In this document: piece after piece, positions 11,044 through 20,884 of the stretch
Numbering within the stretch: position 1 is the first letter of the stretch
Layout of the letters: each line of letters starts with the position of its first letter
Assembly (NCBI GenBank): GCA_049724395.1
Contig: JAUGWO010000243.1
Span: 1-64,000 of the forward strand
DNA: 64,000 nt
DNA from: Spongospora subterranea f. sp. subterranea
Lineage: Eukaryota; Endomyxa: Phytomyxea; Phytomyxea; Plasmodiophorida
Direction: 5' to 3'
Program-made: the position numbers and the translations under genes
Notes under the pieces: generated by a model
Databases searched by the model: none
Told to the model about the DNA's origin: nothing
Seen by the model: only the letters and a program-made list of their open reading frames with translations

Positions 11044-12012
11044 TGGACATCCATTCCACGCTATTTATACAGAGGACTCAATATCGTCGCAATTATTTTA
11101 AAAAATTGTGTCGAAGAATTCCAAATTCCATTCTATATTGATTTGATGCGCTGGGTGTTAACTAACAACTATTTCCAATTTAAAGGAAACTGGTACCAGC
11201 AAATCAAAGGAGCAGCAATGGGAGGCAACGCCTCTGGAATTTTCGCTGATCTTGTCCTGGTAGCTTTAGAGAAACACATTCTTCCTAAAGTACCGAAAGA
11301 ACATAAAGCTTTTCTATACAGACGATATCGCGATGATATTCTTATCGCGGTGGACTCTCTGAAAAGTGCAAACGCCAACACAGACCACCTAAATGAAGCC
11401 AACATGTTGACCTTCAACATGGAACAGTTTGGTGATAAAGTAAACTTTTTGGATATAACTATATCCCTGGGCGAAAAGTTCAAAATCAAACGACAATTGG
11501 ATTTCAAACCATTCAGGAAACCAACTGCGAATAACACATTCACACACTACGCGACGTATAAACCAGAGACCACTAAAACTAGCTGGATCACTGGAGAACA
11601 AATACGTATGCTGAGGGCTTGCCAAACTGAAAAAACATTTCAGTCAGCTATGCTCGAATTTCAGAAAAGTCTTTTAAAATCTGGCTACCCTAAAAAGGTA
11701 ATCAGGTCACAATGCAGATACAAATTTGCCGATCGCAACTGGCTGATCGAAAAGACGGAAAAAAAAGACCAGGTCTGGTATTCACTTGATAATTCAAGAA
11801 TGGCCCACGAAAAATGGAATTTTATTCAAAATAACTTTAAACCGTTATTGAAATTCCACAATGTTCAAATAACAGCCAAAAAAGGCAGCACCACAATGGA
11901 TACTTTGAATGTAGCAGCAAAGAGTATGCTAAAAGCAGCGTCGGAGGAATCCGACTCAGCGGCCAGACAACAACTGGATCTCGCAAATAGCAGAGATAAA
12001 CGCTACCTGTGA
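11044..12012 (+). CDS. Penelope-like element reverse transcriptase (partial)
   Basis: The frame is open from 11,044 and has no obvious start; the first Met is at 11,146. It copies element RNA into DNA during retrotransposition. Motifs in order are LTNNYFQFKGNWYQQIKGAA and AMGGNASGIFADLVL (fingers/palm), then RRYRDDILIAV (catalytic YxDD, here YRDD), VNFLDITIS, and the RKPTANNTFTHY block that is typical of the Penelope thumb region. No GIY-YIG endonuclease follows: after residue 230 the C-terminus is Lys/Ser-rich and stops at 12,012. The N-terminal part with the first catalytic Asp is missing, so the copy is 5'-truncated, as is common for such elements. A relative with a different domain layout (endonuclease-deficient type) is possible. 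Confidence 0.8.
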   Translation, partial: WTSIPRYLYRGLNIVAIILKNCVEEFQIPFYIDLMRWVLTNNYFQFKGNWYQQIKGAAMGGNASGIFADLVLVALEKHILPKVPKEHKAFLYRRYRDDILIAVDSLKSANANTDHLNEANMLTFNMEQFGDKVNFLDITISLGEKFKIKRQLDFKPFRKPTANNTFTHYATYKPETTKTSWITGEQIRMLRACQTEKTFQSAMLEFQKSLLKSGYPKKVIRSQCRYKFADRNWLIEKTEKKDQVWYSLDNSRMAHEKWNFIQNNFKPLLKFHNVQITAKKGSTTMDTLNVAAKSMLKAASEESDSAARQQLDLANSRDKRYL

Positions 12013-13117
12013 AAAGTTACTGTATAAAGAGCCACGAGAGTGTTCGCTGCAATATCTACTTTTGCAATCAATGGTGTTGTACCCTTTTGGGACTCTCTCT
12101 CTGAGAGCTTTTCAAGCAGGTACTGAAGACATCAAACAAAAAATCGCCATGACCCACGTTGGCCCTACGATCAACAACGGGCATTGACTGTTCAAGAGCA
12201 AATGGTTGCGTCTGAATGCAATTGGAGCTGAGATGACAATCATTGCAATGTCGCTGCCGAATTCAAAACTAGCGATGTTGAAAGGTATTTGAAAAAGCTT
12301 AAACAGCGCTCAAAGGCGATTTAAAAATTAGTTTTGTCTCAGAAATCGATAAATGTCCACAATTTCATCAAATAAAGCTGTTCAGTGTCGTTTTCATGTC
12401 TAAGGATGATCGTCCAGGTCATCGAGCAGCTGAAGACATGAACTCTAATCACGAATTGGCTGCAATGGGAGCAGGGGGGACACTGGCCAAACTACTGGAC
12501 AGGAGTGGAATATTTTCACATTTCCTGGAGAGAACAGGTTCGGGGATCAGCTGATCGCAATGAAAGGGAGAGGAGAAACAACAACGAGCGAGGGAAGAAC
12601 GGGATTGAGGCTGTAGAATACGTGTTGACCGTTCATGTCCAGATATGGTGATCCGCAATTTGGCTCTCTAGACAACGATCATGGACCGACGGTCCCATCG
12701 TTGATCAGGGACATGTTCATTTTGGAGATAATACCTGAGGAAGGTTGACATTTGATGGCGGCGGAGGTTGGGTGACAAAATGGCATATAATGGAGATGAC
12801 GGTCCACATTCATGAAATAGTGTCAATGTCGGCCATGTCATGTTATTTAAATCAAAATTTAACCATTGCCCTTCAGTTGAAATATGGCAATAGACTCCAT
12901 AGTCCGTTATCGTCAATTTTGAACATTAGGTTCTGTTGTGATTATTGGCTGAATATATAACATATCACAATCCGTATTTCATAACTCATTATCAGTATTT
13001 CAACAAATCAGTTCTGACCCAAGTCCACAGTCGATTTATCGTGATGCGTTTTCCCATTGTATTCAGTGATTGGGTTGGTGTCAAACATTGTACGGGCATT
13101 GGAGGGTCAACCAATAT
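12013..13117. other. No recognised gene (1.1 kb)
   Basis: Only short open frames are present, none with a recognisable domain. The first few hundred bases may be the 3' trailer of the Penelope-type element. A minus-strand frame at 12,668-12,916 (82 codons) shows nothing identifiable. I see no tandem repeats or long inverted repeats. Confidence 0.4.
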
Positions 13118-14084
13118 CTAATCTTGAGATGACCGAGAATTATATGGACAGACATCAGATTCCTTTCTGTCTGCTCCAGGACAGTAATTACGTCTGAACT
13201 TGGTGTAGGATACTGATTCTCCCCATCTACGAACAAATTCCTCAACACTTCCAGCGCAATGACGATGTAAACAATTGTAGATAGGACGAAGGCATTTGTT
13301 GATCAAATGGGTTAAACCCGAATGAGGCGGTCTCATTGATACTGTCTTCAGGATCAGGAACTGATCATACTCTTCTAGAATTTTGGAAAGCGCTGGGAGG
13401 AGGTCTCGGGTTGATTTATAGGGAAGCTTAAGTCTTGATGGAATATCAAATGGAGGATTGATCGATCCGCAACGATGGGACTTCAGACCATGACATTTCC
13501 GTCTGCCGAATTCTGCATGCGCGAATACAGTGCCCCATTTTCGAATCCATTCATTTATATCTTGGCCACAGTGATGGACAAAGCACCCCCAGATGGGTTT
13601 CGCAGACCGGTTATAATATGATCGGAGAAGATGTCGAGCATTGGTGCCACTTAATGGGTATTTCTCGTTGAATTCACAGCACAGATTGAGTTTTTCTTCT
13701 AAGGTTCTTGACTTTTGTACAGCAACAACAAGAGCTTTGAGATTCAATAAACCGGAGTTTCTGTCTCTGAAAGCACAAATGTTCATCAGTGATTCTTGAA
13801 AAAAGGCGAATGAAAACCTACTCTGGGTTTCTGTCACGGTTTCTGACGATTTTCGTCCTGTGATAACCGCAGGTGTTATGATTTATTCCACTACCGGGGC
13901 AGAATAATACTCCAAACCTCCTGTGCATAAAATGCGTTCCCCATCGTGTCTGGAACAGGTCCAAGTCTTTGCCACAACATTTCACAAGACATTGAAGGAC
14001 GGGGATACATATGCGCTTTAAACAATAACTCAACTTAGGACTAATATTGCAGAGCGATCTTCTGCAAGAGATCACCAGTTTCAA
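13118..14084 (-). CDS. Unknown spliced gene with three Cys-rich C-x4-C-x24-C-x-G modules
   Basis: Two minus-strand exons fit together. Exon A runs from about 14,057 (or upstream of it) to 13,834. A GT-AG intron of about 70 bp follows (GTAGGTTTTC...CTTTCAG). Exon B ends at the stop at 13,118. The splice keeps frame across RNRDRNP|E|DRNSGLL. The protein holds three copies of one module: QCLVKCCGKDLDLFQTRWGT..., GCFVHHCGQDINEWIRKWGT... and NCLHRHCAGSVEEFVRRWGE..., each ending Fxx..C-x-G. Spacing is identical in all three: C-x4-C, 24 residues, C-[PH]-G, then another Cys after 7-10 residues. A WG pair is invariant. This suggests a metal-binding or disulfide-stabilised fold. I do not recognise the family. 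The 5' end is uncertain because two undetermined bases lie at 14,092-14,093 and the upstream AG (CTTGCAG) may be another acceptor. Confidence 0.6.
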
Positions 14085-14093
14085 AACAAAANN

Positions 14094-14560
14094 TCAGTTT
14101 TTGCATTGTGCTGGTTGCCTGGGCAATTAGCCGAGGTGGAGGAACATCGATGCTGTTCTGTCCGACCTCAACGGTATTCCGCCCCGATTTGCCGCGAAAT
14201 AGTAGTTCTATCATGTTTTCCGTTTCAAACTCGACCTGATCTGGATTCGTGTCCTTTCCCTAAGGAGACGATACCGTTTGTGATAATCAAATCCCAGAGA
14301 GCGGTGAACCAGATTTCTGACCAGAAACACGCAGAGACTATCATAGTCTTTGACCTCATTCAGGTTCCAGTTTAGGACCCGAAAGAGCATTCTGAATCCC
14401 ACCAAGTACTTGGTGTTGGGAAACCGAACCATTTTATGAGTGTGCTCCGGAAATCCATCCTAGTACGTCATAAGCAGTTATTGGTGATTACGATCCTCGG
14501 CAATCGATTACTGGCACAAAATTCTCACGAACGTCAACAGCCTTGGTTTTCGAATTAATC
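14094..14560. other. Possible upstream exon region of the Cys-rich gene
   Basis: A minus-strand frame at 14,432-14,211 (73 codons) contains LNWNLNEVKDYDSLCVFLVR but no Cys module. It lies upstream of the Cys-rich gene in the right orientation and could be a 5' exon. The support is only position and open length. Confidence 0.2.
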
Positions 14561-15310
14561 GTATTTCCGATGCGGCAATCGAAATTTTCGCCATCTACGC
14601 TTTCCATTGACTGTTGACCATCAATATTAATACGGGATACATCACGGTTTAAACTCGTGCTCGGGTTACAATCCTAAGACCAACTAATTAGCAAACCGAA
14701 TCACAAGTTGGACATTGACTGAACGGATAAGTGTCTGGAAATATCGTCCCCAAACTGGTGGGAGTTTATGTTATTGGGCACGAGATTCTGGAAAAAGTGT
14801 TTTGACGACAAAATATCCGATTCAATAGGAACTCGGTTTAGATCGATAAGGCAATCGACTCTCTCTCGCTCTTTGCTCAACGGTGGAGAAGCGATACTGA
14901 TATGGGACGCGTCAATTTTGGAACCCGAGCTGGAGTCGCATTTCTAAAAACGCAGTTAACAAGCCGAATCTCGATACGAAGACGATCTGAACGACTACAT
15001 TCATCGAAGAGCACTCCGAAAATTGGTGAGCGTGTCTCTTTACGGGCACGAGATTCTCGAGAAAGTCGTTGGACGGCAAAATTGCCGAATCCATCGGAAC
15101 TCGATTTAGATCGATGAGGTAATCGTGGTTCTTTCGATCTTGGCTCAACTGTTGAGAATCGATACTGATATGAGACGCGTCAATTTTCGAACCCGGTCTC
15201 GATTCCCATTCCTAAAAACGCACTTAACAAGCCGAATCTGTATATGAAGATGAACTGAACGACTACATTCATTGCAGAATTGTCACCAAAGTGTTCGACC
15301 CGATTGATAT
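14560..15310. repeat. Degenerate tandem duplication, ~270-bp unit
   Basis: The stretch 14,774-15,043 is followed by a diverged copy at 15,045-15,310. Shared blocks include GGGCACGAGATTCT, GAACTCG.TTTAGATCGAT, GACGCGTCAATTTT, TTAACAAGCCGAATC and GAACGACTACATTCAT, each about 270 bp apart. A third, more eroded partial copy appears before 14,774, around 14,600-14,770. No coding capacity is conserved between copies. Confidence 0.8.
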
Positions 15311-15650
15311 TGAAACAATCCATCAACATGGTGTCCTTCAAGGACCAATGCTCTCAGAATTTGGCAATTCTTTGGAGCGGCATTCCGCAATACATACCGA
15401 TAAAGTCGAGGAGGCGATTCTTGTGGCGACATTGGCATGAGCTGTCCCAAGAGGTTTGTCCCAACAATACCCAGGTTCGGTTGTCACAGATCGGGTCGGT
15501 CTGGTAGCCACAAGCAGGAACATCAACAAGTTGAGGACACACATTGGAGGAATGGCGCAACAGTAGAGTGGCTCGCAAAAGGGGAAAGGATGAGTTCAGA
15601 GTGATGGATCAGACGAACGGTTCTAGGTGTCGTACACCAGGGTTAAGATA
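15311..15650. other. No recognised feature
   Basis: The stretch has overlapping short frames on both strands without recognisable motifs. It lies between the 270-bp duplication and the pyrimidine-rich array. Confidence 0.4.
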
Positions 15651-15651
15651 C

Positions 15652-16245
15652 CCAATTATCCTCTCCCCAATGATCCTCTCCCTCTCCCCCATTATCCTCT
15701 CCCCATTATCCTCTCCCCAATAATCCTCTCCCTCTCCCCCATTATCCTCTCCCCATTATCCTCTCCCCAATAATCCTCTCCCTCTCCCCCATTATCCTCT
15801 CCCCAATAATCCTCTCCCTCTCCCCCATTTCCCTCTCCCCCATTATCCTCTCCCCAATAATCCTCTCCCTCTCCCCCATTATCCTCTCCCCAATAATCCT
15901 CTCCCTCTCCCCCATTATCCTCTCCCCATTATCCTCTCCCCAATCATCCTCTCCCTCCTCCCATTTTCCTCTCCCCAAATACCCTCTCCCCAATAATCCT
16001 CTCCCTCTCCCCCATTATCCTCTCCCCATTATCCTCTCCCCAATAATCCTCTCCCTCTCCCCATTTCCCTCTCCCCCATTATCCTCTCCCCAATAATCCT
16101 CTCCCTCTCCCCCATTATCCTCTCCCCAATAATCCTCTCCCTCTCCCCCATTATCCTCTCCCCATTATCCTCTCCCCAATCATCCTCTCCCTCTCCCATT
16201 TTCCTCTCCCCAAATACCCTCTCCCCAATTATTTTCTCCCCAAAT
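15652..16245. repeat. Pyrimidine-rich minisatellite
   Basis: About 0.6 kb is made of two alternating sub-units, CCTCTCCCCAATAAT (15 bp) and CCTCTCCCTCTCCCCCATTAT (21 bp), with occasional CATTTT variants. The higher-order pattern recurs with a period near 80-130 bp. The strand is almost purely C+T interrupted by short A/T steps, so one strand is purine-rich. An open frame on the minus strand here (MGERERIIGER...) is a by-product of the repeat. Confidence 0.95.
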
Positions 16246-16279
16246 GAAGCGAGATTAAAGAGGGGAGATCGCTCGGTTC

Positions 16280-16960
16280 AATGCTCTAGCGCGTGAAAAC
16301 GGAGTTAGAGAAGGCCTTCAACATGAAGGACCTAGGGCCAGCCCGATGGATTTTGAGGATGATAATACTGCAGGGCAGCCACTACATCACATTAGATCAG
16401 GCCCAGTATGCTAGAGGGGTTGTGGAGCGATTTCGGGCATAGATTGACGAGTTAAAGGGAGGCAGAGAGGGCCGTGCCCAGCGGACGTCGATTCCGACCA
16501 GTCGGAATCATCCACGACGCAAGAGTGGTGAGCCATACCGGCACGAACAGGTACGGGGAAGGTGTAGGGTGCCTGGCACACTTATCTGTCGTCACTCGTC
16601 CAGATCTGACACATGCTGTGCATGTCGCAACTGTCAAGACATCTCAGCAACCCGGGACAGGAACATTTCAAAATGATGGTGCATGAGATGCGGTATCTCG
16701 AAGGTTGTCCTGATATCGGCATAGGTTCAAGAAGAGTCATTTCCGGTTAACGGATGTGATCCCGAGGCACTAAATGATGACATCAAGAAGACGAGCGAAC
16801 CGCGGATGGCGGTCGATTCCAATTTCGCGATGGACGCAGATACTTCCAAATGAATGACCGGATTTATTGTGCTCGGTTTTCAGGGGTGCTATCGTATGCT
16901 GACGTTCAAAACCTGCACTGACTTTGGAAAGTAAAGCCAGTGGTATAGGTGAAGGTCTGT
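16280..16960 (+). mobile_element. Ty1/Copia fossil fragment (late RT / RNase H region)
   Basis: The plus-strand reading contains FNMKDLGPARWILRM and ITLDQAQYARGVVERF (RT C-terminal region) near 16,310-16,440, then RPDLTHAVHVAT near 16,595-16,635. It is a short, strongly eroded piece with several breaks and no LTRs, and looks older than the other Copia fossils in the window. Confidence 0.7.
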
Positions 16961-17460
16961 AAACAAAGGTTTATACACAAGTTCTAAAGAGCTTCTAATA
17001 AGAGTGATTTATTATACAGGGACATAATCTTGTCGTTATAGGACTGAGAGTACAGAGGGCTGTACCGGTACTAAGGGCTGGCTGTAGTACAAAACCAAAC
17101 CGGCAGATTCGTGACAAAGCCAACTATACGTCAGGCCATTGATGTCATGGAAGCGTCAGGCGAGAGTAGTGTGCACCCGTCGTTGGGGCCTTAGGACGAT
17201 TGTTATGTATCGGAAGGGTGAGGACGGGCGGGCGGTGCTGAATCACGCCTGCATGCGTCAGGGTGGTTATTATCCATGATTCAATAAACACTCTGCTATT
17301 TCCTATCTACCTGATAGTCTTAACTTTGCCTATTCTATGCATTTTTTGTTGTGCGCTTATGGTTATTTAATTACTGTTCCATTGATTAAGGTCGGCGTGC
17401 CGACTGATTGCTGTTTGTGAGGGTGATTTGTGTAATGTGTGCAACAAGATGATGATTGCA
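16960..17460. other. No recognised gene
   Basis: No coding motif is seen. The piece near 17,270-17,300 (ATGATTCAATAAACAC) could be an eroded 3' LTR or polyadenylation region belonging to the preceding Copia fragment, but there is no second copy to test that. Confidence 0.3.
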
Positions 17461-17860
17461 AGTTTTTAATGTGATCTTCCCACTTTTTTAAGCGGGCAGG
17501 CTTTCGCGAAATGTCCCTGGGCATCACAGGTCGAACACGTTGGTGTTAAGCCTTTGTCAGCGCGGCAGTTCTTCGCTTTGTGTGGTTCTTCACAGATCGC
17601 GTTTCGGATTGAGAGACACGGTCTTGTGGAGCGTTCGATGCTCTGGCAAACGTGAACAGTTCAATTAACTCAGCAAGTACTCTGTGGGGCAACTTTTGAC
17701 AACAGGTCCCGACGGTGTTGATGAGGAAATCCCGTTTTCTTTTATTGTTCCAAACCCCCTGCCACCGATCCTTCAATCCCCAGAGTACTGTACAGGGTTG
17801 TTCGATGTTCAGTATTCTATAACGGTGTAGATCCAACATCGGGAACGGGTCATACGTTCC
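17460..17860 (-). mobile_element. Retroelement gag fragment with CCHC knuckle
   Basis: On the minus strand a gag-like helical region (IELFTFARASNAPQDR) is followed by a zinc knuckle, CSTCDAQGHFAKAC, near 17,500-17,535. This resembles Copia-type gag. No LTR or pol is attached. It is a broken fragment. Confidence 0.6.
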
Positions 17861-18330
17861 TATCCACTGACCGCCATATTGCTGCAGTCGTATCGCACCT
17901 CAACATAGGCTTCTTTCAGGTAAATCATCTCAAATGCATTGGTATGCAATGACTTTGACACAATGCACTGTCCAGGTGAAGCATCTGCCGGATCGCTGGC
18001 GTTTTCGCCAACATCAGCTCATGGCTTTGGCCGCCAAGCAACTTTTTGGTGGGTTAAATGTAGCTTTAGATTGCAGGCTTGTTTGCGCTTCTGAACAAGA
18101 ATCTGCTAGAGATTGAATGTTAAAAGCATTTGATTATTCAATATTCGTCAATGCTAATCGCCGCACGATACATGAGTTTGCTACTTAAATGCAAAGAACT
18201 AATTTCCCACGCTACAAAAAATGAACTTTTGTTCAAACGGTAAATTTTGCAATCAATAGCTTGATCAACAGCGAATTTGGCGACCCAACTTCAACTTTAA
18301 ACGGTCGTTTTCACGTGGTGCCTGATTTTC
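17861..18330. other. No recognised gene
   Basis: Short frames only. I found no repeat structure or RNA gene in this stretch. Confidence 0.35.
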
Positions 18331-18334
18331 AGAA

Positions 18335-18604
18335 ATGTATTTGCTGGCGCCGACGAGAGAGTACGTTTTACCAGACCGGCAGCACACTGACACAACAAAT
18401 CGAGCTCCTGCAGCAGTTCGGCAGCGAAAAAAGCAATGCGTGGACGGCAAGCACTGTTCGCAATGCGCCAGGAATGGGGTTTTATCTACAGACGGACATC
18501 GTTCAGGAGGAAGGTGTCCTTTCTTTAATCAATCATTTCAGGCGGTATTATCGGGTTCACTGTCTGCCGGAATTTTTTCGAATTATTCCATGAAAATTTT
18601 CTAA
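18335..18604 (+). pseudogene. C-terminal zinc-knuckle fragment of a SWIM-type MULE transposase
   Basis: The frame contains KHCSQCARNGVLSTDGHRSG followed by GRCPF. This matches the tail of the MULE transposases at 25.6-28.1 and 38.5-41.2 kb (RHCKTCKEHGLTAKDHRSGG then RCPF). The pattern is C-x2-C, then D-H-x-S-G-G-R-C-P. Flanking residues differ, so it belongs to a related but distinct MULE family. The catalytic and SWIM regions are not visible nearby, so only a fragment remains. Confidence 0.6.
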
Positions 18605-18888
18605 GGTCTTGTACTTCTAGAGGTCGAACTTGTTGATTCCAGCAGACCATCGTCATCAGAGATTTTTCAAGCCATTATTCCTGTAACAGAGCAAAGGTCA
18701 CCATCACCATAGTGCTGGTATGTTTTCAATTATTCCATAGCATTTTCCTGACAGCGAACCCTTGAATAGTCGTCTCCACCACTAGCGTCCTCGCTCTTAC
18801 AGACACTTTGAAGAACTGTTTATTGTAACAGATGGTGTTCGTAATATAGACCAGAGCTGTTGACCAGAATATTGGGAAGATTGTATTA
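18605..18888. other. No recognised feature
   Basis: I see no coding or repeat signal between the MULE fragment and the mariner left end. Confidence 0.35.
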
Positions 18889-18890
18889 TA

Positions 18891-20831
18891 CTCCCTCCGT
18901 CCCATAAAAACCTATCGAAAAACAGTAATGCGCCAACTTAAGGTCAATTTTCATCCGATTTTTTGCTTTAAGTTGCGTCAGCCGCATGCCTGAAATCCAG
19001 ATGTAAGAGTGCCGAAATGATATTTTTTGAATTTTTTTTCATTGCGTAATTCATGGCGAAATATGCGCTTTTGTACGTCAACCAAGACGAACACTGAACT
19101 CGACAAAGGTTCGACAATTTAACTGATACAGGGATATTTTTTGTGATCCTAGATAGGCAAATTGACGCAGAATCCGACTATATTTGTTTGTAAAATTAAC
19201 GAGCAACATGAAACTGGTGTAGGCCAGTTTGAAGATGGGCAATCCAGGATATTCCCAATTGATAGGTGGGACATTGACCATGATGGGACCTCCGTCAGGA
19301 TCACGTATCACATGTTACAAATCTCTATTGATCGTGTTTGTTGATAAAGTATGAGATGTAATGGGGAACATTTGCCGTACTTCATTACATACGAGTATTG
19401 TCTTTCATCATCAATCATGGATATCTCTGCCAGAGAGAGAAAATGTATTTTGACTAGTGATCAACGCCTGGCTGTTTTCCACTTTCTTGCAGCAGAAAGA
19501 AGGATCCTGACGGTTCTCACGAATTGATGGAAGGCACTGTCCCTGCCGCTGCTGCACTTTTCCAAGTGACCGAAGCTACCATCCGGAAAATTTACAATCG
19601 CGGCCATCAATCTTTGGCCGAAGGAAATTTGATTCCCGACGTGGCAGCTCGACATTCTGGCAGATCTGGTCAAAAACAAAGTGTGGATTTGGAGGCCATC
19701 TCCGCAATCCCGTTGACATTACGTCAAAATATTCGCACAATGGCACACAACTTGAAAATTTCCAAAAGCACACTACATCGCCGTATCAAGGAGCAAACAA
19801 TCATCAAGCCACACACCAGCGCTATCAAACCAACGTTGAACGAAAAGAACCGCCTGGATCGTGTGCTGTACTGCATTTCCCACCTGAACTTCAATCCACT
19901 GCGCAATGAATACTCGTTCGACGCCATGTTCAACACGATCCATATCGATGAAAAATGGTACTACTTGACGAAAGCAAGCAATCGCTATTATTTGGCAGCA
20001 GGGGAGGAACCTCCACATCGCACGGTCAAAAGCAAGAGTTTTATTTACAAGGTGATGTTCATGGCGGCGTCGAAAGACCACGGTACGATTCATATACCCA
20101 GAAAATGTTTGACGGAAAATTAGGTATTGGGGCTTTTGTTAAAGCCGAACCTGCGAGAAGGAATAGTAAGAACAGGCGAGCAGGAACAATGGAAACCAAA
20201 GCTATCACTTCCATTGGAAGAGTAGAGATCACCAATATGATGACAGCAAACGTTTTTCCGGTAATTGCAGAAAAATGGCCTCGGGGATCGGCAGGAAAGA
20301 TTCATTTACAGCAGGATAAGACTTGCTAAACCTCATGGTCGAGGAGATGACCCAACCATATCAGCAGCATTAGAAACTCTAAAGGAACAAGGATGTGAAA
20401 TTCAAATATGCCAACAGCCGGTTAACAGCCCGGATTTAAATGTGCTAGATCTTGGATTCTTCCGCGCTATCCAGAGTTTACGACATCAACTGCCTCAGAG
20501 CGGAATAGATGACCTTATTCGTGCAACAGAGAAGGCGTTCATTGAGATTGAATCAACGGCGTTGATCAATGTCTTCTTAACCCTGCAAGGGTGCATGCTT
20601 GAGGTAATGACTTGCGACGGAGGCAATAATTACAGGATACCACACATGGGGAAGGCGAAGCTAATCAGATCTAATGCACTTCCGACTTCGTTGAATTGCC
20701 CAGTCGAAGTCGTTACCCAAGCCCAAAAATTATTTATTGACTGTGTGACGAACCCATAAAATAAATTTTCGATAGGTTTTATGGGACAAGAATTAAGTCC
20801 GTTTCGATAGGTTTTTATGGGACGGAGGGAG
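18891..20831 (+). mobile_element. Plant/oomycete-type mariner element with intact ends (1.94 kb)
   Basis: The element starts CTCCCTCCGTCCCATAAAAA and ends with the exact inverse, matching for at least 30 bp (18,891-18,920 against 20,802-20,831). It is flanked on both sides by TA (18,889-18,890 and 20,832-20,833), the Tc1/mariner target. A second inverted copy of the inner TIR motif (CGATAGGTTTTATGGGAC) lies at about 20,772-20,789, so the right end is duplicated. The terminal sequence is like that of Stowaway/Osmar-type mariners known mainly from plants. The transposase inside is broken by small frameshifts, while the ends remain near perfect. Confidence 0.93.
19418..20759 (+). pseudogene. DD39D mariner-like transposase, frameshifted
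   Basis: It catalyses cut-and-paste at TA sites. It starts MDISARERKCILTSDQRL (19,418), then continues in other frames: RQNIRTMAHNLKISKSTLHR (HTH), THI-type first catalytic site NTIHIDEKWYYLTK near 19,936, GEEPPHRTVKSKSFIYKVMF, then TMETKAITSIGR, KIHLQQDK (second Asp) and NSPDLNVLDLGFFRAIQSLR (third Asp). These blocks are those of plant/oomycete mariners of the DD39D class. Frame changes near 19,500, near 20,095 and near 20,325 split it into four pieces. Together with the complete ends, this makes a dead element that could still be moved by a relative's enzyme. Confidence 0.9.
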
Positions 20832-20884
20832 TAATTGGTAGGATCATATTGGTACGGTAGTACAGGGGTAGAAGCGTTCATAAC

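Noticed and set aside
15742-15993. Minus-strand frame rich in Gly-Glu-Arg
   Set aside because: Direct product of the pyrimidine minisatellite.
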